In this document: piece by piece, positions 1 through 6,235 of the stretch
Position numbering within the stretch: position 1 is the stretch's first letter
Layout: every line of letters begins with the position of its first letter
NCBI GenBank assembly: GCA_003453085.1
Contig: DMMK01000404.1
Span: forward strand, 1-6,235
Length of the DNA stretch: 6,235 nucleotides
Origin: Verrucomicrobiales bacterium
GTDB lineage: Bacteria; Verrucomicrobiota; Verrucomicrobiia; Verrucomicrobiales; Verrucomicrobiaceae
Direction: 5' to 3'
Program-made: the position numbers and the translations under genes
Notes under the pieces: generated by a model
The model's input: the letters and a program-made list of their open reading frames with translations, nothing else
What the model was told of the DNA's origin: nothing
Databases searched by the model: none

Positions 1-1
1 C

Positions 2-1579
2 GTCGCCAGCGGCGACCTCCGACTTTCCGCCAACCAAACCTGCTGGCCAGCCCAGAAGGCCATGGAAGACGCCCTGGCCAAGGCCCTCAAGGCCGAAGGG
101 TATGAGGTCAAACGTGCGCATCCTTACGATGCCAAGAAAAAGCATGGCTTCATCGCCAGTCAGCGCGAAGGCATCGAAGTCTTTCGCACCGTGGATCCGG
201 ATGCGCCCATCATCGTGGCGGAGGCGGTGTGGCAGTACTCGCATCACGTGCTCGCGGGTCTTAGCACGCATCGCGGCCCCATTTTGACGGTGGCCAACTG
301 GAGCGGCCAGTGGCCCGGCCTCGTCGGCCTGCTGAATCTGAATGCCTCGCTGACCAAGGCTGGCGTCACTTATTCCACCCTCTGGAGCGAGACCTTTACG
401 GACGCCTATTTTAAAAACGGCCTGCGTGAATGGCTCGAGACGGGGGCCGTGACGCATGACCAGTCCCATGTGCGCGATCTTTCCCTGCTGAAGCTACCGC
501 AAGAGGATGAAAGCCTGGGCCGGGATTTTGGGCGTCGTTTCCGCAACCACAAGGCGATTCTCGGAGTCTTCGATGAAGGCTGCATGGGCATGTACAATGC
601 CATCATTCCGGACAATCTTTTTCACGCCACGGGCTGCTTCAAGGAGCGCCTCAGCCAGTCCAGCCTCTATGCGGCCATGCAGACCGTGAGCGATGAGGAC
701 GCGGCGGAGGCCTATGCCTGGCTGAAGAAGAAGGGATTGCAAATGCAGTTAGGTCTGAATGAGGCGACCGAGCTCACCGAGTCGCAGATTCTTCTCCAGT
801 GTAAAATGTACATCGCCGCCGTTCGCATGGCCGATGAATTCGGCTGCGATGCCATCGGCATCCAGTATCAGCAGGGGCTGAAGGACCTCACGCCAGCCAG
901 CGACCTTGTGGAGGGCATGCTCAACAACGCAGACCGCCCACCCGTGCGCAGTGCCGATGGCAAACGTGTGCTCTTTGAGGGAGAAGCCCTGCCGCACTTC
1001 AATGAAGTGGACGAATGCGCAGGCCTAGATGGCCTAGTGACCTACCGGCTGTGGCGCGAGCTCGGCTTTGCTCCCGAAAATACCCTGCACGATCTCCGCT
1101 GGGGCCAGAAGTATAACAAAGATTATGTCTGGGTACTCCTCATCAGCGGCGCGGCCCCTCCGGCCCATTTCATCGGCGGTTGGAAAGGGGCGAGCACGGA
1201 GCGCCAGCCCGCCATGTACTTCCGCCTCGGTGGCGGCACGATGAAGGGCATCAGCAAACCTGGCCATATCGTCTGGAGTCGCGTCTTCGTCATGGATGGC
1301 GCGCTGCATTGCGACATCGGCGTGGCCGAGGTGGTCAAACTTCCTGCCGAGGAAACCGAACGCCGCTGGCAGGAAACCACCCCCCAGTGGCCCATCATGC
1401 ACGCCGTGCTGAAAGGCGTGTCGCGAGATCAGATGATGGCCCGCCACAAGTCCAACCACATCCAGGTCGTGTACACCCCCAATGAAAAGCAGGCGCATCG
1501 CGCTGCCCGCATCAAGGCCGCCGCCATGAGCGAACTGGGCATCCACACTAGTCTGTGCGGCGATGTGAAGCTGGGATGA
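2..1579 (+). CDS. L-fucose/L-arabinose isomerase family protein, 5'-partial
   Basis: Probable cytoplasmic aldose-ketose isomerase that interconverts a sugar such as L-fucose or L-arabinose with its ketose using a divalent metal. The exact substrate cannot be read from sequence. The reading frame is open to the left edge: 20 codons before the ATG at 62 read [18 protein letters not shown] and on, which looks like the normal first strand and helix of the N-terminal domain, so the ATG at 62 is internal and the start is outside the window. Numbering from that Met, the three metal ligands of E. coli FucI (Glu337, Asp361, His528, known for the family) have good counterparts: Glu315 in HFNEVDE, Asp344 in LHDLRWG, and His466 in KSNHIQVV. 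A conserved central block, [15 protein letters not shown], spans 261-275. At 525 visible residues it is nearer AraA length (about 500) than FucI (591). The C-terminus is intact and ends at TGA 1577-1579. It is the only non-exported product in the window. Superfamily is sure; substrate is not. Confidence 0.92.
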   Translation, partial: VASGDLRLSANQTCWPAQKAMEDALAKALKAEGYEVKRAHPYDAKKKHGFIASQREGIEVFRTVDPDAPIIVAEAVWQYSHHVLAGLSTHRGPILTVANWSGQWPGLVGLLNLNASLTKAGVTYSTLWSETFTDAYFKNGLREWLETGAVTHDQSHVRDLSLLKLPQEDESLGRDFGRRFRNHKAILGVFDEGCMGMYNAIIPDNLFHATGCFKERLSQSSLYAAMQTVSDEDAAEAYAWLKKKGLQMQLGLNEATELTESQILLQCKMYIAAVRMADEFGCDAIGIQYQQGLKDLTPASDLVEGMLNNADRPPVRSADGKRVLFEGEALPHFNEVDECAGLDGLVTYRLWRELGFAPENTLHDLRWGQKYNKDYVWVLLISGAAPPAHFIGGWKGASTERQPAMYFRLGGGTMKGISKPGHIVWSRVFVMDGALHCDIGVAEVVKLPAEETERRWQETTPQWPIMHAVLKGVSRDQMMARHKSNHIQVVYTPNEKQAHRAARIKAAAMSELGIHTSLCGDVKLG

Positions 1580-1584
1580 GTTCA

Positions 1585-1619
1585 GCCTCAAAGGTGTCTG
1601 GCTCCTGCTCCATTGAGGC
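1585..1619. repeat. 7-bp inverted repeat after the isomerase gene
   Basis: GCCTCAA at 1585-1591 is the exact reverse complement of TTGAGGC at 1613-1619, with a 21-base loop, starting six bases after the isomerase stop codon. It could be a weak transcription end or an mRNA 3' stem. There is no T-run after it, so I do not call it an intrinsic terminator. Confidence 0.35.
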
Positions 1620-1683
1620 GTAGGGGCGTCTTCTGTTGACTGTCTTTCAAAGCTTTGGGATTGTCAGGCGGCTCCTATCCAGC

Positions 1684-1689
1684 GAAGGA
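1684..1689 (+). promoter_or_regulatory. Shine-Dalgarno site that fixes the start at 1699
   Basis: GAAGGA lies nine bases before the ATG at 1699. The frame is open further upstream from a TTG at 1636, but that extension would put 21 residues including RR in front of a signal peptide. The ribosome-binding site and the signal peptide both favour 1699. Confidence 0.65.
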
Positions 1690-1698
1690 TCTGGAATC

Positions 1699-2820
1699 AT
1701 GAAGACGTCTCTTTTTCTCGCTTTCACTGCCTTGGCATCCATGCAGGCTGCTGAGGATAAGAGGAATGAAACGGACTGGCTTCCAGCACCGGATGGCTAC
1801 GTCTGGCCCTCTGCGGCGAAGGACGCGCCGGAGTTCAATGTGGAACAGAAGCCTTTCGCCAGTCTCTCGGATTCTGCCCGCCGGGCCATTTTAGAATGTT
1901 GGGTAGATGAGAAAAAACCAGAGTTCGTGGAGGTGGTGGAAGCCGATCTCAATTCCGATGGATTGAAGGAGCTTTTTGTGGGGCTCCCCTTTAACAGCGG
2001 CACGGGTGGAACCTTTTACGAGATCTTTTCTCTGAGTGCCGAGAGTTACAAAAGTGTAGGCGGTGTACAGGGCAGTGTGCAGTTTGTGAGCAAACAGAAT
2101 GGCTGGTATCAGATTGAAGGGAGGAGCCGCTCTGGTGGTAGCCATTACACCCGGTATCTTCTCACCTATGGTCCTAAGGGGTATGAAGAAACCCGCAACG
2201 AGGGACATGATCATCATCTGGGAGTGGTGAGCGTGCGAACTTCTTCCGTCATTGCTTCAATTCGCCTGCCAGTCATTGAAGGCTCCATATCGCCCGACGT
2301 CAGCGCCTATGCCGTCATGGACCTGGATCGCGATCCTAGCCTGGATCCAGAATGGAAGGAGGGAAGTTATCCGCAGATCGAGATCACAGACATCAAGAGC
2401 GGCCGGATCCTCAAATCCCTGGAATACTTTGGATCGGCAGGGGATGACAGCCGTCCGTTGCGGGAGCATGTGATGGTTTACTGGCGGCAGGATTCCAAAG
2501 CGCTTGCCATACGCGTTGATGACCGATACTACACGCACAGCGTTGTCCTCGAGAAGAATGAGCACGGCAAGTTTGTCGAGGTGCCCTTTCCTTCCTATGA
2601 GACCATGATCGGGTTTAAAGTTCCAAGTTCGGAGGAGCTTCGGCCGCGTGGCAGGTCCAGCGTAGAGGGATGGGATACGCAAGGCCATTTGGTGTACACC
2701 ATTTTTCTGAGCCCAGAGGCTTCTTATCAAGGTCCAGATCCATTGAATCACAAAATTCTCCTCAGCCTCTCCGCCGGGAAGATGAAGGTGGTCAAATCGG
2801 AGCCTGCGAAGGACGAATGA
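1699..2820 (+). CDS. Secreted protein of unknown function with one DxNxDG motif
   Basis: I do not recognise the family. The 373-residue product starts with a short signal peptide (MKTSLFLAFTALASMQA), probably cut near residue 17 or 18, so it should act in the periplasm or outside the cell. Residues 83-93 (DLNSDGLKELF) match a Ca-binding loop of EF-hand, dockerin or VCBS type, and a hydrophobic strand follows. Gly-rich and aromatic strands at about 97-160 look like beta-structure. The second half (about 183-365) is also predicted by eye to be beta-rich: YAVMDLDRD at 204-212 and VYWRQDSKALAIRVDDRYY at 260-278 recall beta-propeller blades. There are no transmembrane segments after the signal peptide, no lipobox Cys and no catalytic motif that I can name. 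The start at 1699 is chosen over the in-frame TTG at 1636 because of the Shine-Dalgarno site and the signal peptide. By eye its codons are richer in A and T at third positions than those of the flanking genes, which may mean separate ancestry. It sits 119 bp after the isomerase and 139 bp before the LamG gene. Confidence 0.85.
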   Translation: MKTSLFLAFTALASMQAAEDKRNETDWLPAPDGYVWPSAAKDAPEFNVEQKPFASLSDSARRAILECWVDEKKPEFVEVVEADLNSDGLKELFVGLPFNSGTGGTFYEIFSLSAESYKSVGGVQGSVQFVSKQNGWYQIEGRSRSGGSHYTRYLLTYGPKGYEETRNEGHDHHLGVVSVRTSSVIASIRLPVIEGSISPDVSAYAVMDLDRDPSLDPEWKEGSYPQIEITDIKSGRILKSLEYFGSAGDDSRPLREHVMVYWRQDSKALAIRVDDRYYTHSVVLEKNEHGKFVEVPFPSYETMIGFKVPSSEELRPRGRSSVEGWDTQGHLVYTIFLSPEASYQGPDPLNHKILLSLSAGKMKVVKSEPAKDE

Positions 2821-2836
2821 GGGCCTGCTCCCTTTG

Positions 2837-2883
2837 GGTCATTTAATCGTGATCCTGTCACCAAAAGACATTTCAAAATGACC
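2837..2883. repeat. 8-bp inverted repeat between the unknown gene and the LamG gene
   Basis: GGTCATTT at 2837-2844 pairs exactly with AAATGACC at 2876-2883 across a 31-base loop. A smaller stem, GTGA 2849-2852 with TCAC 2858-2861, lies inside. It starts 16 bases after the stop codon of the upstream gene. It may end transcription of that gene or be an operator; no run of T follows, so the role is open. Confidence 0.4.
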
Positions 2884-2959
2884 TGTGTGGCCCGCCTTTA
2901 AAGAAACGGTCTTTTGAGGCTGTATTGAGGAGAGCTTTCCTTCCGTCGCTATCACCACC

Positions 2960-3829
2960 ATGAGACCATCCTTCCTCCTCTGCCTGGCCAGTGCTTGGCT
3001 GCCATTGACCACCTTTGCTCAGGATCTCAGCGCCTTGCGCTCGGCCCTGACATTCCATGCGTCGTTTGATCAGGATCTTCATGCCGACTTCTCTGCGGGA
3101 GACAAACTCAGCTACGTGAAAAAGGGCAAGGAGCTGGTGGCGGCGGTGCCGAATGAGGAGGCGAAGATCGCGCCCGGAGAGGGCAAGTTTGGCAACTCGC
3201 TGTGGTTCCCTAAAAAGGGACTGACCCGGCCCCAGTACAAAGATGCAGGAGTGCTGGGTTACAATGGGCAAGGCTGGAGCAGCACGGTCTCCGTGTGGTT
3301 GCGGCTGGATCCGGATAAGGACCTGGAGCCGGGCTATTGCGATCCCGTGCAGATCGTGGGGGACGACGGCAAAAAGGGATTCATTTTCCTGGAGTGGTCC
3401 AAGGATGAAACACCCCGCTATTTCCGCTACGCCATCCGACCTTTGTTTGAAATCTGGAATCCCACCAACATCCAGTGGGCAGATATCCCCTTCGATAAAC
3501 GCCCCATGGTGCAGGTGGAGCGGGCACGCGCGCCGTTTTCTCGCGAGGCCTGGACGCATGTGGTCTTCACGGTGGAAAATATCAATGACAAGACCCGCAA
3601 GCCCGCCGGACGTCTTTACATGAATGGCGAGCTGAAGGGCAGCATTGAAAACTGGGACCTCACCTTCGCTTGGGATCCTGCTCAAGTCTGGCTGGTGCTG
3701 GGGGCCGCCTACGTGGGGCACATGGATGATCTGGCGGTCTTTAACCGGGCCTTGACGGAGGCCGAGGTCAAACAACTGGGCAACCTGAAAACAGGCGTGC
3801 GGGAACTGCATGCGTCCAGCCAGAAGTGA
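2960..3829 (+). CDS. Secreted LamG-like (concanavalin A-like jellyroll) domain protein
   Basis: A single-domain protein of 289 residues, expected to bind carbohydrate or a protein partner outside the cytoplasm; no enzyme active site is visible. Residues 1-20 form a signal peptide with a good cleavage site (LTTFA before QDLS). The rest is one LamG fold. LTFHASFDQDL (30-40) is the opening strand, GKFGNSLWF (75-83) is the usual early strand, and STVSVWLRLDPD (108-119) is the 'FTVSfWv' strand. WTHVVFTVEN (198-207) with GRLYMNGELKGS (217-228) is the 'WhHVA...lYvDG' hairpin, and MDDLAVFNRALTEAEVKQL (255-273) is the closing 'iDdv.iynRaLs..Ei' signature. About 30 residues rich in W, N and P (158-190) are inserted before the WTHVV strand. 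No C-terminal sorting signal or membrane anchor is present. The ATG at 2960 has no close Shine-Dalgarno; GGAGAG at 2929-2934 is about 25 bases away. The start is set by the signal peptide. The neighbouring VCBS gene begins 130 bp downstream. Family is sure, ligand unknown. Confidence 0.92.
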   Translation: MRPSFLLCLASAWLPLTTFAQDLSALRSALTFHASFDQDLHADFSAGDKLSYVKKGKELVAAVPNEEAKIAPGEGKFGNSLWFPKKGLTRPQYKDAGVLGYNGQGWSSTVSVWLRLDPDKDLEPGYCDPVQIVGDDGKKGFIFLEWSKDETPRYFRYAIRPLFEIWNPTNIQWADIPFDKRPMVQVERARAPFSREAWTHVVFTVENINDKTRKPAGRLYMNGELKGSIENWDLTFAWDPAQVWLVLGAAYVGHMDDLAVFNRALTEAEVKQLGNLKTGVRELHASSQK

Positions 3830-3879
3830 GGCTTGCCAGCCCTCGCCAAGTCAAACATCGTCAATCACCCAGCAAGAAT

Positions 3880-3928
3880 CCGCAGCGGCAAAAGTTTGTG
3901 CTTTCTGGCAAACTCTCTCATGCTGCGG
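3880..3928 (+). promoter_or_regulatory. Nested stem in the leader of the VCBS gene
   Basis: The 130-bp gap before the VCBS gene can fold into two nested stems. The outer stem is CCGCAGC 3880-3886 with GCTGCGG 3922-3928, extendable by G-U pairs at both ends. The inner stem is AGTTTG 3893-3898 with CAAACT 3909-3914 around a 10-base loop. The structure ends 31 bases before the ATG at 3960. It could be a 5' UTR control element, a terminator of the LamG gene without a T-run, or chance. No known riboswitch is recognised. Confidence 0.35.
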
Positions 3929-3959
3929 GTGGACTCCCTGTCTTCTCAACCGACCGACC

Positions 3960-5972
3960 ATGAAGCCTTCCCATCTCTGCCTCGCTGCGCTCACGGCGCT
4001 GTTTTCCGGCCATGCTGCCGCGAATGATACGCTGACCCCGCTGAAGTACAACAACCCCGGGCTTGTGGTGGATTTGGGCGTGGGCCTGTGGGCCTGGCCG
4101 ATGCCGATGGACTTCGATGGCGATGGCGACCTGGACTTGGTGGTGAACTGCCCGGACAAGCCTTACAACGGCATCTACTTCTTTGAAAATGCCACGGGTG
4201 ATACGGCCAAAAACAAGATGCCGGTGTTTAAGCCCGGCGTCCGTTTCAGCAAAGGCGCTCAGAACGTTCAGGTCAGTTATGTGGATGGCAAACCGGTGGT
4301 GATGAGTCCCGGTATGGTGCATCCGGATTTCCTGAAAACGGGCATCGAGAAGGAGGTCAAACTCGGGCCCGACAAGAACATCCACATGAACAAGGTGCGC
4401 GCCAACATGTGGCGTAGCGTGGACTACGATGGCGACGGTCAGCAAGACCTCATCGTCGGGGTGGGTGACTGGACCGAGTATGGCTGGGACAATGCCTACG
4501 ATGCCAACGGCCGCTGGATGAACGGGCCCATCCGCGGCTATGTTTATCTGCTGCGCAACACCGGCAGCAACGACAAGCCGACCTACGACAAACCCAAGAA
4601 GCTGATGGCCACAGATCGCCCGGTAGAAACCTTTGGCTGGCCGTCGCCGAACTTCGCCGACTTTGACGGGGACGGAGACTTGGACCTACTCTGTGGGGAA
4701 TTCCTGGACGGCTTCACCTATTTTGAAAACACGGGTAGCCGAACCCAGCCGAAGTATGCGCTGAGCAAGCGCCTGAAAGCTGAGACAGGCAACTACCTGA
4801 CCATGGACCTGGAGATGATCACCCCCACGGCCTATGACTGGGACAAGGATGGCGACATGGACCTCATCGTGGGTGATGAAGACGGCCGTGTGGCCCTGGT
4901 GGAAAACACGGGCAAGCTGGTGGAAAAAGCTCCGGTCTTCAAAGAGCCCGTGTATTTCCAGCAGGAGGCGGATCAGATCAAGTTTGGTGCCCTCGTGACA
5001 CCGGTCGGTTTTGACTGGGATGGTGATGGGGACATGGACCTCATCTGTGGTAACACGGCTGGTTATGTCGCCTTCATTGAAAACCTCAGTGGCAAAGGGG
5101 TGGAGAAGCCCAAGTGGGCGGCACCTGTGCGCCTGGAGGCCGAAGGCAAAGCGATTCGTCCTATGGCTGGCCCGAATGGTTCCATCCAGGGTCCTTGCGA
5201 GGCAAAGTGGGGTTACACCACGCAGACCGTGGCTGACTGGGATGGTGATGGCCTGCCAGATCTCGTGCTGAACTCCATCTTGGGGAAGGTCGTGTGGTAC
5301 AAAAACATCGGCACCCGTGCCAAGCCGAAGCTGGGTGCGGCACAGCCTGTGGATGTGGAGTGGAATGGCCCTCAGCCCCACCTCGCTTACGGCTGGCTCA
5401 GACCCAAAGGCAAAGCCCTGCTCACGCAGTGGCGCACCACCCCGGTGGCGGTGGATTGGAACAAGGACGGCCTCATGGACCTCGTCATGCTGGACCAGGA
5501 AGGTTACCTGGCCTTCTTTGAGCGGGCCAAAAAAGACGGCAAGCTTATCCTCCAGCACCCGAAGCGAGTCTTCTGTGCGGACAAAGAGGCCAAGGCTCCC
5601 GGTGTGGTGGACAAGGAGCTGGCACATCTGAAGGTGCGCAACCCAGTGGACATGAAGGCTGGTGAAGCGCTGCGCCTGAATGCAGGCATTGCCGGCAAAA
5701 GCGGCCGTCGTAAGATCTGCATCATGGACTGGGATAGCGATGGCAAGCTGGACATCCTGCTCAACTCTGCAAACGCCAACTTCATCCGCCAGACTTCCAA
5801 TGCCGACGGCCAGTGGTTTTTTGCCGACATGGGTCTGCTTTCCGATGCCAACATCGAAGGTCATGACGTGAGCCCCACGACGGTGGATTTTAATGATGAT
5901 GGTGTCCCTGACTTCGTCGGTGGTGCGGAAGACGGTCACCTCTATTATCTGCGCAATCCGAAGTCGAAGTAG
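3960..5972 (+). CDS. Secreted VCBS/FG-GAP repeat protein with nine calcium-binding motifs
   Basis: A 670-residue exported protein expected to fold as a calcium-stabilised beta-propeller of the FG-GAP/VCBS (integrin alpha-like) type. Such proteins usually mediate adhesion or binding rather than catalysis. Residues 1-21 are a signal peptide (MKPSHLCLAALTALFSGHAAA, likely cut before NDTL). Nine loops of the form D-x-[DN]-x-D-G-x-x-D begin at residues 51, 155, 234, 293, 352, 426, 499, 590 and 643, and all keep the metal-binding acidic positions. Most are followed about 15-40 residues later by an aromatic-rich strand ending in ENTG, RNTG, KNIG or a variant, which marks the blade end. Blades differ in length, with extra segments at about 100-148 and 535-585. 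The frame stays open upstream to an ATG at 3810 that would overlap the LamG gene by 20 bp, but that extension lacks protein-like character and would bury the signal peptide, so 3960 is preferred. No Shine-Dalgarno precedes it. The C-terminus (LRNPKSK) carries no sorting signal, anchor or enzyme domain. It probably works with the LamG protein just upstream. Ligand unknown. Confidence 0.94.
   Translation: MKPSHLCLAALTALFSGHAAANDTLTPLKYNNPGLVVDLGVGLWAWPMPMDFDGDGDLDLVVNCPDKPYNGIYFFENATGDTAKNKMPVFKPGVRFSKGAQNVQVSYVDGKPVVMSPGMVHPDFLKTGIEKEVKLGPDKNIHMNKVRANMWRSVDYDGDGQQDLIVGVGDWTEYGWDNAYDANGRWMNGPIRGYVYLLRNTGSNDKPTYDKPKKLMATDRPVETFGWPSPNFADFDGDGDLDLLCGEFLDGFTYFENTGSRTQPKYALSKRLKAETGNYLTMDLEMITPTAYDWDKDGDMDLIVGDEDGRVALVENTGKLVEKAPVFKEPVYFQQEADQIKFGALVTPVGFDWDGDGDMDLICGNTAGYVAFIENLSGKGVEKPKWAAPVRLEAEGKAIRPMAGPNGSIQGPCEAKWGYTTQTVADWDGDGLPDLVLNSILGKVVWYKNIGTRAKPKLGAAQPVDVEWNGPQPHLAYGWLRPKGKALLTQWRTTPVAVDWNKDGLMDLVMLDQEGYLAFFERAKKDGKLILQHPKRVFCADKEAKAPGVVDKELAHLKVRNPVDMKAGEALRLNAGIAGKSGRRKICIMDWDSDGKLDILLNSANANFIRQTSNADGQWFFADMGLLSDANIEGHDVSPTTVDFNDDGVPDFVGGAEDGHLYYLRNPKSK
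4110..5924 (+). repeat. Nine VCBS/FG-GAP coding repeats
   Basis: The Ca-binding loops start at 4110, 4422, 4659, 4836, 5013, 5235, 5454, 5727 and 5886, with spacings of 104, 79, 59, 59, 74, 73, 91 and 53 codons. The nearest copies still share DNA. An 18-base string beginning TGACTGGGATGG occurs at 5012-5029 and 5234-5251, and GACATGGACCTCATC occurs at 4854-4868 and 5031-5045. This suggests the middle blades (4-6) are the most recently duplicated or are held alike by codon choice. Loops 4-8 have Trp at the second position (DWD or DWN); loops 1-3 and 9 have Phe or Tyr. Confidence 0.9.
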
Positions 5973-6022
5973 TGGGTTCGGCATCGTTTGTTAGGCGATT
6001 GGGACAGGGGTCCACCTAGGAG

Positions 6023-6041
6023 CGGCACTTGCCAAGTGCCG
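6023..6041. repeat. 19-bp near-perfect palindrome / hairpin
   Basis: CGGCACTTGCCAAGTGCCG is a perfect inverted repeat of 9-base arms around one central C; as RNA it gives an 8-bp stem with a 3-base loop. It starts 50 bases after the VCBS stop codon. With no following T-run it is not a standard intrinsic terminator, but it may stop transcription, protect the 3' end, or be a REP-like element. Confidence 0.6.
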
Positions 6042-6092
6042 TGTCTTGGAGTGGAGGATGGGGCTCGCTGGTGTTGCGGGGCCTCCCTGAAA

Positions 6093-6154
6093 GACGGATA
6101 ATCCGGCGGTGGGGTGGAAGAGCTTTGGCAACTCCAGCGCCGGACACATCCGTC
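6093..6154. repeat. Two-part 13-bp inverted repeat
   Basis: GACGGAT 6093-6099 pairs with ATCCGTC 6148-6154, and TCCGGC 6102-6107 pairs with GCCGGA 6139-6144, separated by a small internal loop (AA opposite CAC). The apical loop is 31 bases and contains GAGCTTTGGC. Arms of this length are unlikely by chance at such a short distance. Confidence 0.55.
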
Positions 6155-6235
6155 CTACGAATTGAAGCGGTGCCTCTCGATATTGGATTGGGTGCAGTAA
6201 CGAATCGAATCTAAGGCGGAGCTTTGGCGAGCTAA

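Larger units (their letters stand above)
5973..6235. other. Non-coding tail with degenerate repeats
   Basis: These 263 bases hold no gene I can support. They contain a tight hairpin (6023-6041), a long two-part inverted repeat (6093-6154) and a direct repeat GAGCTTTGGC at 6120-6129 and 6219-6228. TGGAGT at 6047-6052 is also matched by ACTCCA at 6131-6136. The pattern resembles a decayed interspersed intergenic repeat; a second copy may begin near 6211 and run past the window. Confidence 0.5.

Noticed and set aside
1034..1591. 185-codon minus-strand frame opposite the isomerase C-terminus
   Set aside because: It is a shadow of the conserved metal-binding region of the isomerase; the translation is Ala/Gly/His-rich with no motif.
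1636..1664. Sigma70-like promoter: TTGACT at 1636-1641 with GATTGT at 1659-1664
   Set aside because: The -35 is good and the spacer is 17, but the -10 matches only three of six consensus bases; not strong enough to list as a feature.
1636..1698. TTG start for the unknown secreted protein
   Set aside because: The 21 added residues precede a normal signal peptide, and the ATG at 1699 has a GAAGGA site nine bases upstream.
2900..2914. Small hairpin AAAGA-AACGG-TCTTT followed by T, like a terminator
   Set aside because: The stem is only five weak A-T-rich pairs and the T-run is part of the stem; too weak to call.
2873..3811. 312-codon open frame on the minus strand opposite the LamG gene
   Set aside because: The plus strand encodes a complete signal peptide and LamG signature across the same bases; the reverse product has no recognisable domain.
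3810..3959. 50-codon N-terminal extension of the VCBS protein from the ATG at 3810
   Set aside because: It overlaps the LamG gene, is low in protein-like character, and would place the clear signal peptide at residue 51.
4686..5984. Long open frame of 432 codons on the minus strand inside the VCBS gene
   Set aside because: It mirrors the repetitive Asp-rich loops of the plus-strand gene (repeated His/Val/Ile-rich strings such as AIPV and VHVAI), which keep the opposite strand free of stops. It has no domain sense and no start signal.
6029..6214. 61-codon open frame in the 3' tail
   Set aside because: It spans the inverted repeats, has no ribosome-binding site, and its translation is Arg/Gly/Trp-rich with no fold-like pattern.

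Overview
The window carries four genes, all on the + strand, and no RNA gene, CRISPR array, transposase or integrase that I can see. The organism is probably a member of the PVC group, most likely Verrucomicrobia (Prosthecobacter or Verrucomicrobium relatives). This is inference from gene content: secreted LamG and VCBS/FG-GAP proteins next to an atypical fucose-isomerase-like enzyme, a G+C-rich composition, and two clear genes that start without a Shine-Dalgarno sequence. No marker gene fixes the taxonomy.

Layout. (1) Positions 2-1579 hold the 3' part of a cytoplasmic sugar isomerase of the L-fucose/L-arabinose isomerase superfamily. Its true start lies upstream of the window. (2) Positions 1699-2820 hold a secreted or periplasmic protein that I cannot assign to a family, with one Ca-binding-like DxNxDG motif. 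(3) Positions 2960-3829 hold a secreted LamG (concanavalin A-like jellyroll) protein. (4) Positions 3960-5972 hold a large secreted VCBS/FG-GAP protein with nine DxDxDG calcium-binding motifs, expected to form a beta-propeller. (5) Positions 5973-6235 are non-coding and contain inverted and short direct repeats that look like a degenerate interspersed repeat.

How the parts may work together. The three genes after the isomerase all encode exported proteins whose recognisable domains bind calcium, carbohydrate or protein surfaces. The isomerase would act inside the cell on a deoxy or pentose sugar. Together this fits, but does not prove, use of fucose-, rhamnose- or arabinose-rich polysaccharide. 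The gaps between genes are 119-139 bp and each contains an inverted repeat, so the four genes need not form one operon. The LamG and VCBS genes are the most plausible functional pair. I see no clearly new defence, mobile or RNA system; the most unusual items are the uncharacterised secreted protein, the nested stem in the VCBS gene leader, the irregular spacing of the nine calcium motifs and the 3' repeat region.
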